Under the pieces are notes generated by a model. The model saw only the letters and a program-made list of their open reading frames with translations, ran no database searches and had not been told where the DNA came from. From NCBI RefSeq assembly GCF_021991835.1, contig NZ_JAHDAU010000001.1, positions 62,001 through 126,000 on the forward strand: 64,000 nucleotides of DNA. The letters are read 5' to 3'. This document shows, one piece after another, positions 55,866 through 64,000 of the stretch. Every line of letters begins with the position of its first letter. The stretch's first letter is position 1. Position numbers and translations under genes: made by a program. The stretch is from Polaribacter sargassicola (GTDB lineage: Bacteria > Bacteroidota > Bacteroidia > Flavobacteriales > Flavobacteriaceae).

Positions 55866-58800
55866 ATGACATCAGGAAATTTTAAAAAATGGAACATCAT
55901 CTTAGGATGGGCTACTTTTGCAATTGCTTTAATAACATATTCTTTAACACTAGAGCCAACCGTAAGCGCATGGGATTGTGGAGAATACATATCTACATCT
56001 GTTAAATTAGAAGTTGGTCATCCGCCAGGTGCTCCTTTATTTCAAATGCTAGGCGCATTTTTTGCAATGTTTACATCTAATTTAGATCAAATTGCAAAAA
56101 TGGTTAACTTTATGTCTGCCTTGGCAAGTGCTTTTACAATTTTGTTTATGTTTTGGACAATTACAAATTTGGCAAAAAAATTAGCTCTAAAAACAGGTGA
56201 AATATCCGAAGGAAAATACATAGCAATTTTAGGTAGTTCTATTGTTGGTTCTTTAGCATATACATTTTCTGATAGTTTTTGGTTTAGTGCTGTAGAAGGA
56301 GAAGTTTATGCAATGTCTTCTTTTTTAATGGCTTTACTTTTTTGGTTAGGTTTAAAATGGGAAAGCGAATTACACACACCTAGAGGTAATAAATGGTTAA
56401 TTTTAATCAGTTTTGTAGTTGGTTTATCTTTTGGTGTACATATTTTATCATTGTTGGTAATACCAGCAATTGTAATGTTGTATTTCTTTAAAACGTATAA
56501 AACCATTAATTTAAAAACTACTACAATTGCAACCATTTTTTCTATATTGGTTTTAGCTTTTGTTTTTAAGTTTTTATTCCCTTATACTTTAAGATTCTTT
56601 AGTGCTTCAGAATTATTTTTTATCAATTCTATTGGTTTACCTTATAATTCTGGTTCTATTATTGCCGCATTAATTTTAATTGGATTGTTCTATTTTGGAT
56701 TAAACTATACACGCAAAAAAAACAAAGTAAATACAAACACCTTAATACTTTCTGTGTTGTTTATTATGGTTGGTTTTTCTTCTTGGATGATGTTACCAAT
56801 TAGGGCCAATGCAAATACTACAATCAATGAAAACGATCCGTCTAGTGCTCGTGAATTATTAGCGTATTACGAACGTGAACAATATGGTGATGCAAACGTA
56901 TTTTACGATACATATTACTCTAATTCTTATTCTAGAGAACAAGACCCAAACAATCCTTACAAAGACGACAAACCTAAATACGAAAAGAGAAATGGTAAGT
57001 ATGAAATTGTAAATAATTACGAAAATGTTGTACCAAACTACTCAGACAAACACAAGGGTTTTATACCAAGAATGGTAGATCCGTCTAAAGAAAAAATGTA
57101 CAAATCTATAGCTGGCATTCCTCTAAACAGTAAACGTAGACCTACTTTTGCAGAGAACATTAAGTTTATGCTTAGCTATCAATTTGGATACATGTACGGA
57201 CGTTATTTTATGTGGAATTTTGTGGGTCGCCAAAATGATATTCAAGGAAACTTAGACATATTAAATGGTAATTGGCTTAGCGGAATTACAGTAATTGATG
57301 AAGCTAGATTAGGTTCTCAAAAAGAACTACCAACACAAGTTTTAGAAAATAAAGGAAGAAATAAATATTATTTTTTACCATTAATTTTAGGAGTTCTTGG
57401 TTTAATTTACCAAATAAAGTGGGATAAAAAGAACTTTTTTACGCTGTTTTTATTCTTTGCTTTTACCGGTTTTGCTATTATTTTTTACACAAACCCAAAA
57501 CCTTTTGAACCTAGAGAACGTGATTATGCTGTTGTAGGTAGTTTTTACATTTTTGCAATTTGGATAGGTTTTGGCGTATTGGCCTTGTATGAATATTTAA
57601 AGAAATTTGGCTCTAAAAAAGTAATTGCTTTTGCTGTTTCTATTATTTCTTTAATTGCTGTACCGGCTTTAATGGCTTCAGAAAACTGGGATGATCACGA
57701 TCGTTCTAACAGATACACAACTCATTTAAACGCACAAGCTTATTTAGAATCTTGCGACCCAAATGCAATTATGTTTACAATTGGTGATAATGATACTTTT
57801 CCGCTTTGGTACATGCAAGAGGTAGAAGGCATAAGAACCGATGTAAAACTAATAAACACTTCTTTATTTGCAACAGATTGGTATATAGATCAAATGAAAA
57901 GAAAAACATACGATGCAGATCCTATTCCGTCTCAATTAGTACACGATCAATATAAATACGGAACTTTAGATGTTGCTTATTCTATGGATCATCCACGTTT
58001 TAAAGACTCTATTATGACGATTAACAACTTTATGCGCTGGATAGCTTCTGATAATGATGCTACTTATGTAGAAACGGAAAACGGAGCTAAAGAAAAGTAT
58101 TATCCTACAAATAAAATTAGAATTCCTGTTAACAAACAAAAGGTTTTAGAAAACGGAATTGTAGCTCAAAAAGATGCTGATAAAATTTTACCATACATAG
58201 ATATTACTATAGATGATAGAGCTTTATTTAAGAATAGAATTTTAATGTTAGACATAATTGCTAATAATGATTGGGAAAAACCAATCTATTTTACTGGTGG
58301 CGCTAATGCTGATGAAGAATATATTTGGCTAAAAGAATATCTACAATTAGATGGTTTGGCGTATAAATTTGTACCAATTAAAACATCTATGAAAGATAAA
58401 AATCTATTTGATATGGGTAGAATTGACCCAGAAAAAATGGAGGCTAATATTGCAAAATGGAACTGGAGAAATATTAACGACGGTAAAATTTATTTAGACG
58501 AACAAACAAAAAGAAATGCAATTTCTATGCGTAATAGTTTACTTCGTTTATCAGAAACTTTCGCAAAAGAAGGAGACACTGCAAAAGCTTTAAAATACCT
58601 AGATTTATCTTTAGAAAAAATGCCTATTGCAGACTTTGACCATTATAGCTTATCTATTGGTTACCCAGAAGCTTATTACCGTTTAAAAGACTCTAAAAAA
58701 GCAAGAGAAGTATCTGCTACATTAATAAAATTGTTTAAAGAAAAATTAATTTGGTTAAGTACATTTTCTATGGAAGATACAGAACTAATTTTTGATGAAA

Positions 58801-58943
58801 TAGACAACAATTTATACATGTACAGAAACATAATTAGCCAAGCAGAACAAGGTGAAGTTGACAAAGAATACATAGAAACTTTACAAGATGATTTTGTAGA
58901 GGTTGTACAATTATTTAGTCACTTAATGCCAGACGAAGAATAG
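55866..58943 (+). CDS. Glycosyltransferase family 117 / DUF2723 membrane protein
   Basis: A 1025-residue polytopic membrane protein of the DUF2723 family, now called GT117. The N-terminal signature is clear: LEPTVSAWDCGEYISTSVKLEVGHPPGAPLFQMLGAFFAMF, with the acidic loop expected of GT-C-fold glycosyltransferases. About a dozen hydrophobic helices fill the first ~590 residues. The rest is a soluble region ending in TPR-like helices. It probably transfers a sugar from a lipid carrier to exported protein; the substrate is not known. It is followed 10 bp later by a polysaccharide deacetylase gene. Confidence 0.9.
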   Translation: MTSGNFKKWNIILGWATFAIALITYSLTLEPTVSAWDCGEYISTSVKLEVGHPPGAPLFQMLGAFFAMFTSNLDQIAKMVNFMSALASAFTILFMFWTITNLAKKLALKTGEISEGKYIAILGSSIVGSLAYTFSDSFWFSAVEGEVYAMSSFLMALLFWLGLKWESELHTPRGNKWLILISFVVGLSFGVHILSLLVIPAIVMLYFFKTYKTINLKTTTIATIFSILVLAFVFKFLFPYTLRFFSASELFFINSIGLPYNSGSIIAALILIGLFYFGLNYTRKKNKVNTNTLILSVLFIMVGFSSWMMLPIRANANTTINENDPSSARELLAYYEREQYGDANVFYDTYYSNSYSREQDPNNPYKDDKPKYEKRNGKYEIVNNYENVVPNYSDKHKGFIPRMVDPSKEKMYKSIAGIPLNSKRRPTFAENIKFMLSYQFGYMYGRYFMWNFVGRQNDIQGNLDILNGNWLSGITVIDEARLGSQKELPTQVLENKGRNKYYFLPLILGVLGLIYQIKWDKKNFFTLFLFFAFTGFAIIFYTNPKPFEPRERDYAVVGSFYIFAIWIGFGVLALYEYLKKFGSKKVIAFAVSIISLIAVPALMASENWDDHDRSNRYTTHLNAQAYLESCDPNAIMFTIGDNDTFPLWYMQEVEGIRTDVKLINTSLFATDWYIDQMKRKTYDADPIPSQLVHDQYKYGTLDVAYSMDHPRFKDSIMTINNFMRWIASDNDATYVETENGAKEKYYPTNKIRIPVNKQKVLENGIVAQKDADKILPYIDITIDDRALFKNRILMLDIIANNDWEKPIYFTGGANADEEYIWLKEYLQLDGLAYKFVPIKTSMKDKNLFDMGRIDPEKMEANIAKWNWRNINDGKIYLDEQTKRNAISMRNSLLRLSETFAKEGDTAKALKYLDLSLEKMPIADFDHYSLSIGYPEAYYRLKDSKKAREVSATLIKLFKEKLIWLSTFSMEDTELIFDEIDNNLYMYRNIISQAEQGEVDKEYIETLQDDFVEVVQLFSHLMPDEE

Positions 58944-58953
58944 TTTGTTTTAA

Positions 58954-59598
58954 ATGAAAGCATATTTAGCTAAAATGCCACGTATAATTATGAGAATTTT
59001 CTCTAATTATACGTGGCATTTTTTCTCTAATAAAAAAGAGATTTTTTTAACTTTTGATGATGGTCCAACCACAGATATAACTCAATTTATTTTAAAAGAA
59101 TTAAAAAAGTACAATGCAAAAGCTACCTTTTTCTGTATCGGAAAAAATATAAAAAATCATCCTGAATTATTTAAAGAAATTATTTCTGAAGGACATTCTA
59201 TAGGAAACCATACTCACAACCATTTAAAAGGTTGGAAAACTGAAAAACAAAACTACATAGATAATATTTTAATGTGTGATAAAACAATTACACAATTCGG
59301 TTATACAACAAAACAAAAACTGTTTAGGCCTCCTTACGGAAGAATTAAAAAGAATCAAGCAAAAGAATTGATACAAGAAGGATACAAAATTATTATGTGG
59401 GATGTTTTATCTGCTGATTTTGATGTTACAATTTCTAAAGAAAAATGCTTAGATAATGTTTTAAAAAGTGTTGAAAACGGGAGCATTATTGTTTTTCACG
59501 ACAGTGTAAAAGCAAAAGAAAGAATGGAATATGTGCTACCTAAAGTATTAAAAGACTTGTCTGAAAAAGGCTTTACTTTTAAAGCAATTAAGTCTTAA
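58954..59598 (+). CDS. Polysaccharide deacetylase family protein (NodB domain)
   Basis: A 214-residue carbohydrate esterase 4-type deacetylase. The NodB motifs are present: TFDDGP (~residue 31), metal-binding GNHTHNH, RPPYGR and WDVLSADFD, plus IIVFHDS near the end. No signal peptide is visible, which is common in the flavobacterial form. It is co-transcribed with the GT117 gene if the large hairpin over its first codons (58972-59022) does not stop transcription. The likely substrate is an acetylated glycan; the exact one is unknown. Confidence 0.9.
   Translation: MKAYLAKMPRIIMRIFSNYTWHFFSNKKEIFLTFDDGPTTDITQFILKELKKYNAKATFFCIGKNIKNHPELFKEIISEGHSIGNHTHNHLKGWKTEKQNYIDNILMCDKTITQFGYTTKQKLFRPPYGRIKKNQAKELIQEGYKIIMWDVLSADFDVTISKEKCLDNVLKSVENGSIIVFHDSVKAKERMEYVLPKVLKDLSEKGFTFKAIKS
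58972..59022. repeat. Near-perfect long palindrome inside the start of the deacetylase gene
   Basis: AAAATGCCACGTATAATTA and its exact inverse complement (19 bp) flank a centre with GAGA/TCTC around ATTT and a one-base bulge. It is followed by a T-rich run (TTCTCT). It overlaps codons ~7-23 of the deacetylase. Confidence 0.85.
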
Positions 59599-59607
59599 AA
59601 AGATTTA

Positions 59608-59901
59608 TTAAACATAATTTAAGACCAAACCTATCAAAGTTTTATCGTCTTTAAAACCAGCTTGGCGCCACTTTATTTCTCCTTTTTTACAAATCATAAA
59701 AGTGGGAATATTTTGCACTTCTAACGCATCTACTAAAGCTTTATTTTCTGCAACATTTATCTTAATTACTTTTGCATTTTCTCTTAAAGTTGCAGCTACA
59801 TTTGTTAATGTAGTAATTTGATTTTCTGTATCATTAGAATTTGCACAAAATTTTATTAACACAGGTTTATCTACGCTAATTAGCTCTCCAAATTTTGCCA
59901 T
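59608..59901 (-). CDS. Thioredoxin-like protein with a CxxS site
   Basis: A 97-residue thioredoxin fold protein. The beta strand PVLIKFCANSND leads to the position of the usual CGPC, here Cys-Ala-Asn-Ser, so only the first cysteine is kept. The cis-proline loop IPTFMICKKGE and the final strand-helix are present. It cannot do a normal dithiol exchange alone; monothiol, mixed-disulfide or redox-inactive binding roles are possible. It is convergent with the deacetylase gene, 9 bp apart. Confidence 0.85.
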   Translation of the reverse strand: MAKFGELISVDKPVLIKFCANSNDTENQITTLTNVAATLRENAKVIKINVAENKALVDALEVQNIPTFMICKKGEIKWRQAGFKDDKTLIGLVLNYV

Positions 59902-59986
59902 AATGTTAAGTCTTTAAGTAAGTGACTTTTAAAATATTTGTTGTTAATACTCAAATATAATAAAAATCATTTAAAGACACTGATTA

Positions 59987-61210
59987 TCAACCCTTTTTCA
60001 GCTCTATTACAGTAATCTCTGGCCAAATACCCACTCTTCCAGGAAAAGCATGGTATCCAAAACCTCTATTTACATTTACATATCTACCAAATTCTTTATA
60101 CAAACCTGCCCATTGTTTATACACAAATTTAGAAGGACTCCATTTAATCCAACCCGGAATTTCGATTCCCATTTGCAAACCATGTGTGTGTCCACTTAAT
60201 GTAAGATGATAATTAAAATCGTCTTGTTTTACTTTCATTTCCCAATGACTAGGATCATGACTCATTAAAATCTTAAAATCTTTTTGATTAATACCTTTGG
60301 ATGCTTTTTGCAAATCTCCAGCTTGGTTAAAACCTTTTCCCCAATTTTCTACACCAACCAAGGCAATTTTTTGTCCATTTTTTTCTATATATCGATTTTC
60401 ATTACACAGTAAATCGAAACCAATTTTTTGATGAATGTCTTTTACTTTTTTAAAGTTATCTATTTTATCTTGCGGGTTTGCCCAATCCATATAATCACCA
60501 TAATCATGATTACCAAGAATAGAATATTTACCCTCTTTGGCTTCTAATTGAGCAAAAACATCAATCCAATTATCCATTTCTGATGCTTGATTATTTACAA
60601 TATCACCCGTAAACAACATTAAATCAGATTTTTGTTGATTAATTAAATCAACACCGTATTGTATTTTTTCTTTATTCGTAAAACTTCCAGAATGAATATC
60701 AGAAATTTGTGTAATAGTATAACCATCAAAAGCATCTGGCAAATCTTTAAAACTTAATTGATATTTTATCACTTTATAATTATACTTACCTTGAATAATT
60801 CCGTAAATAAAAGAAGCAAAAGGTATTGCCGCCAAACCTAAAGCTAATTGCGAAATAAATTTTCTTCTACCTGCCAAAGGCTTTGTTTCTCCTCCAGAAA
60901 TTGCAGAAATTAATTTTAAAATCCAACGATATGCATCTTCACCAAACAATAAAATAATAATAACCAATTTAGGAATAGAAACGGTGAGTAATAAACCCAT
61001 TGCCATTTGAAACTGCGGTGTTTGCCCATCACTTCTAGAATACGTTAAAATATTAGCAAAAAAGTTAATGTACACAGCTACACTAATCAACAAAAAAGAA
61101 TAACGTACTATTTTACTTTTAGAAATTGTTTTAAATGCTTGAAACGTATAAATCTCTACAGAAACAATAAGAATAGCTAAAATAATTAAAGGAAATATCC
61201 AACGTGACAT
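59987..61210 (-). CDS. Membrane-anchored metallophosphoesterase
   Basis: A 407-residue protein with about four N-terminal membrane helices and a calcineurin-like phosphoesterase domain (~150-405). The motifs are DIHSG, GDIVNNQ, GNHDYGDY, SHDPSHW and SGHTHGLQMG. The start at ATG 61208-61210 is preferred to the TTG at 61234. It gives MSRWIFPLIILAILI directly and lies just downstream of a TACCTTTG promoter-like box (61232-61239). The family includes lipid A-related pyrophosphatases and other hydrolases; the substrate is not determinable. Confidence 0.88.
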   Translation of the reverse strand: MSRWIFPLIILAILIVSVEIYTFQAFKTISKSKIVRYSFLLISVAVYINFFANILTYSRSDGQTPQFQMAMGLLLTVSIPKLVIIILLFGEDAYRWILKLISAISGGETKPLAGRRKFISQLALGLAAIPFASFIYGIIQGKYNYKVIKYQLSFKDLPDAFDGYTITQISDIHSGSFTNKEKIQYGVDLINQQKSDLMLFTGDIVNNQASEMDNWIDVFAQLEAKEGKYSILGNHDYGDYMDWANPQDKIDNFKKVKDIHQKIGFDLLCNENRYIEKNGQKIALVGVENWGKGFNQAGDLQKASKGINQKDFKILMSHDPSHWEMKVKQDDFNYHLTLSGHTHGLQMGIEIPGWIKWSPSKFVYKQWAGLYKEFGRYVNVNRGFGYHAFPGRVGIWPEITVIELKKG

Positions 61211-61231
61211 AAGAAAGGTTAAATTTATCGA

Positions 61232-61239
61232 CAAAGGTA
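61232..61239 (-). promoter_or_regulatory. Putative -7 box of the metallophosphoesterase gene
   Basis: The minus strand reads TACCTTTG, matching TAnnTTTG. No TTTG is found at the -33 spacing. It would overlap the upstream TTG start and so supports the ATG at 61210. Confidence 0.4.
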
Positions 61240-61452
61240 ATTCTTTAAATATTGATTAAATTTAACACGTTGTTAAAGTTTAATGGCAGCTTTTTCATCT
61301 AAAAATGTTAGCTTTTTATTTAAAAAATAAGTTCATCTTTTTAATTTTTAAAATATTAGTAACGCAAAAGCTATTAATGTTACAATTCATAACTTTTAAT
61401 ATTAGTTTTCAAACTAATATTTTGTAGTTTTATCCCTTCAACTCTATACAAA

Positions 61453-64000
61453 ATGGCTGATCAAAAAAGACTTTTTTTAGTAGATGCGTACGCATTAATT
61501 TTCCGTGGATATTACGCTTTTATAAAAAACCCAAGAATCAATTCTAAAGGATTAGATACTTCTGCAATAATGGGTTTTATGAACTCTTTATTAGACGTAA
61601 TTAAAAGAGAAAGACCAGATCATTTAGCCGTTTGTTTTGATAAAGGCGGTAGTGTAGACAGAGTAGAAATGTTTGAAGCCTACAAAGCCAACAGAGATGT
61701 AACACCAGAAGCAATTAAAGTTGCCGTACCATATATTTATGAGATTTTAAAAGCCATGCACATACCAATTATGGTAAAAGAGGGTTTTGAGGCAGATGAT
61801 GTTATTGGTACACTTTCTAAACAAGCAGAAAAAGAAGGTTATAAAACTTTTATGGTAACCCCAGATAAAGATTTTGCACAATTGGTTTCTGAAAACATTT
61901 TTATGTACAAACCTCGTTTTGGTGGTGGTTATGATATTTGGGGAGTTGATGAAGTTAAAGAAAAATTTGGTGTAGAAAACCCAGAGCAAGTAATTGATTA
62001 CCTAGGAATGATGGGAGATTCTGCAGATAATATTCCTGGCTTACCTGGCGTTGGAGAAAAAACTGCCAAAAAGTTTTTAGCTGCGTACGGCTCTATGGAA
62101 AACCTTTTAGCAAATACACACGAGCTAAAAGGTAAAATGAAAGAGAAAATTGAAGCAAACGGAGAATTAGGTTTACTTTCTAAAAAATTGGCAACAATTA
62201 TGCTAGATGTTCCGGTAACTTTTGATGCTCATGACTTTACTTTAGACCAACCTGATAAAGAAAAAGTAACTGAAATTTTTAACGATTTAGAGTTTAGAAA
62301 TTTATTAACCAATTTCTTACGTACTTTTAATACAGAAGAAACCACAACTTCTACAGATGTCACTTCGAGCGCAGTCGAGAAGACTCCAGCTAAAAAAACT
62401 ACTCCAAAAACAGAAGGTCAGTTTGATTTATTTGCTGCTCCAGGAACCGGAAGTGTTTCTGAAGAAGAAAGTTTATCTGGTTTTAAAAACATTAAAAATA
62501 CCGATCATTTTTACCAACATATAGATTCTCCTTTCTCAAGAAAATTATTATTAAAAAAGTTGATGCAACAAACTTCTGTTTGTTTTGATACAGAAACCAC
62601 AGGTTTAAGAGCTTTAGAAGTTGAGTTAATCGGAATTGCTTTTTCTTTTGAAGCAGGAAAAGGTTATTATGTTTCTTTTCCAGAAGACCAAGAAGAAACA
62701 AAAATTATTTTAGAAGAATTTAGACCGTTTTTTGAAAGTGAAATCGAAAAAATTGGTCATAATTTAAAATATGATATCAAAGTTTTATCAAACTATAACA
62801 TGCCCGTAAAAGGGAAGTTGTTTGATACCATGATTGCGCATTATTTAATAAACCCAGACATGCGTCATAATATGGATGTTTTGGCAGAAACCTATTTAAA
62901 TTATCAACCAGTTTCTATTGTAGAATTGATTGGTAAAAAAGGGAAAAATCAACTTTCTATGCGTGTTGTGCCAATTGCAGACCAAACAGAATATGCAGTA
63001 GAAGATGCAGACATTACATTTCAATTAAAAGAACATTTTACCAAGGAACTAGAAACAGGTAATGTTACCAAACTTTTTAATGATATAGAATTACCTTTGG
63101 TTTCTGTTTTAACAGCCATGGAAATTGAAGGAATTAACGTAAACATCGATTTCTTAAAAGAGTTATCTGTTACCTTAACGGATGACATAAATCAACTAGA
63201 AAAGAGTATTTACGAACAAGCAGGCGAAGAATTTAACATTGCTTCTCCAAAACAATTGGGTATTGTTTTGTTCGAAAACATGAAGTTGGTAGATAAGCCT
63301 AAAAAAACAAAAACAGGTCAATATAAAACCGGAGAAGATATTTTATCGTTCTTAGAAAAAGACCACCAAATTATTAGAGATATTAAAGCATATCGTCAAT
63401 ATAAAAAATTACAAAGCACCTATGTTGATGCGTTGCCAAATGAAGTAAACCCTAAAACAGGAAGAATTCATACAGAATACATGCAAGCTGTTGCGGCAAC
63501 TGGTAGATTGAGTTCTAACAATCCTAATTTACAAAACATACCTATTAGAACAGAACGTGGTAGAGAAGTAAGAAAATCTTTTGTACCAAGAGATGAAAAT
63601 TATGTTTTATTAGCTGCAGATTATTCTCAGATAGAATTAAGAATTATTGCTGCTTTAAGTGAAGAAGAAACTATGATTGATGCTTTTAAAAACGGAGAAG
63701 ATATTCATGCTTCTACTGCAGCAAAAGTGTTTAATGTTCCTTTAAATGAAGTTACTCGAGAGCAAAGAAGTAACGCAAAAACAGTTAATTTTGGTATTAT
63801 TTATGGTGTTTCGGCTTTTGGTTTAAGCAATCAAACCGATTTATCTAGAGGAGAAGCCAAAGAATTAATTGATACGTATTATGAAACGTATCCGAAGTTA
63901 AAAGCATACATGTCTGCACAAGTAGATTTTGCTAGAGAAAACGGTTATGTAGAAACAGTTTTAAAAAGACGTAGATATTTAAAAGATATAGATTCTAGAA
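61453..64000 (+). CDS. polA: DNA polymerase I (partial, C-terminus beyond the window)
   Basis: Repair and Okazaki-fragment polymerase; 849 codons are present and the frame is open at the window edge. The domain order is complete so far. First comes a 5' nuclease (1-~300; FLVDAYALIFRGYYAF, DKDFAQLV, GDSADNIPGLPGVGEKTAKK). A 3'-5' exonuclease follows (~370-555) with FDTETTGL and NLKYDIKVL, so proofreading residues are kept. Polymerase motifs are TGRLSSNNPNLQNIPIR, DYSQIELR and REQRSNAKTVNFGIIYG. The linker (~300-330) carries a short repeat-like insert. Confidence 0.97.
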   Translation, partial: MADQKRLFLVDAYALIFRGYYAFIKNPRINSKGLDTSAIMGFMNSLLDVIKRERPDHLAVCFDKGGSVDRVEMFEAYKANRDVTPEAIKVAVPYIYEILKAMHIPIMVKEGFEADDVIGTLSKQAEKEGYKTFMVTPDKDFAQLVSENIFMYKPRFGGGYDIWGVDEVKEKFGVENPEQVIDYLGMMGDSADNIPGLPGVGEKTAKKFLAAYGSMENLLANTHELKGKMKEKIEANGELGLLSKKLATIMLDVPVTFDAHDFTLDQPDKEKVTEIFNDLEFRNLLTNFLRTFNTEETTTSTDVTSSAVEKTPAKKTTPKTEGQFDLFAAPGTGSVSEEESLSGFKNIKNTDHFYQHIDSPFSRKLLLKKLMQQTSVCFDTETTGLRALEVELIGIAFSFEAGKGYYVSFPEDQEETKIILEEFRPFFESEIEKIGHNLKYDIKVLSNYNMPVKGKLFDTMIAHYLINPDMRHNMDVLAETYLNYQPVSIVELIGKKGKNQLSMRVVPIADQTEYAVEDADITFQLKEHFTKELETGNVTKLFNDIELPLVSVLTAMEIEGINVNIDFLKELSVTLTDDINQLEKSIYEQAGEEFNIASPKQLGIVLFENMKLVDKPKKTKTGQYKTGEDILSFLEKDHQIIRDIKAYRQYKKLQSTYVDALPNEVNPKTGRIHTEYMQAVAATGRLSSNNPNLQNIPIRTERGREVRKSFVPRDENYVLLAADYSQIELRIIAALSEEETMIDAFKNGEDIHASTAAKVFNVPLNEVTREQRSNAKTVNFGIIYGVSAFGLSNQTDLSRGEAKELIDTYYETYPKLKAYMSAQVDFARENGYVETVLKRRRYLKDIDSR
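62359..62382 (+). repeat. Short REP-like palindromic insert within polA
   Basis: CACTTCGAGCGCAGTCGAG with a short CTTCGA/TCGAGAAG inverted repeat. It is GC-richer than its surroundings and lies in the flexible linker between the 5' nuclease and exonuclease domains. I recall very similar words as dispersed repeats in flavobacterial genomes; this is memory, not a search. Confidence 0.5.

Overview
The window is AT-rich chromosomal DNA from a member of the Bacteroidota, most likely a marine Flavobacteriaceae (Polaribacter/Tenacibaculum-like; the genus is inferred). The evidence is an alternative complex III (act) operon, a giant protein with a type IX secretion sorting tail, Bacteroidota-type promoters (TTTG, about 19 nt, TAnnTTTG), a bifunctional ThrA, class II IlvC and a GT117/DUF2723 protein.

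Layout. 1-8385 (minus): actABCDEF, the quinol:cytochrome c/oxygen oxidoreductase operon, with actF cut by the window edge. 8579-8947: a small exported SPOR-like protein. 9019-13617 (minus): rimP-nusA-infB, with a recognisable promoter and an intrinsic-terminator-like hairpin in its leader. 13793-16271: a tandem universal stress protein and a GapN-like aldehyde dehydrogenase. 16591-26179 (minus): leuA-leuB, an attenuator encoding an Ile/Val-rich leader peptide, then ilvD-ilvB-ilvN-ilvC, a hairpin, and ilvA. 26311-33049 (plus): an unknown helical protein, a Thr/Ile-rich leader peptide, then thrA-thrB-thrC. 33287-41352 (minus): a 2094-residue secreted protein and a TPR-membrane-AraC regulator. 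55866-64000: a GT117 membrane protein, a polysaccharide deacetylase, a thioredoxin-like protein, a metallophosphoesterase and the start of polA.

41762-55720 is an integrated mobile element of about 13.9 kb bounded by two identical 98-bp direct repeats, each holding a complete tRNA-Gln gene. It carries a tyrosine recombinase at one end and a very large primase-helicase at the other. Between them lie three gene cassettes (MarR-GNAT, a lipoprotein, an unknown protein). Each cassette is bounded by its own private inverted ends, and adjacent cassettes are joined by about 140-bp imperfect palindromes that resemble integron attC sites. Next come IS110 scraps and a broken thymidylate synthase gene.

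Two group I introns sit in the element. One interrupts thyA at the position I recall for the phage T4 td intron. The other splits the Walker A motif of the helicase, so that gene makes sense only after RNA splicing. A 60-nt structured RNA module occurs both inside the second intron and just upstream of the gene it interrupts. The cassette array and the intron pair are the most unusual content. The two amino-acid leader peptides (ilv and thr) are the clearest regulatory discoveries.
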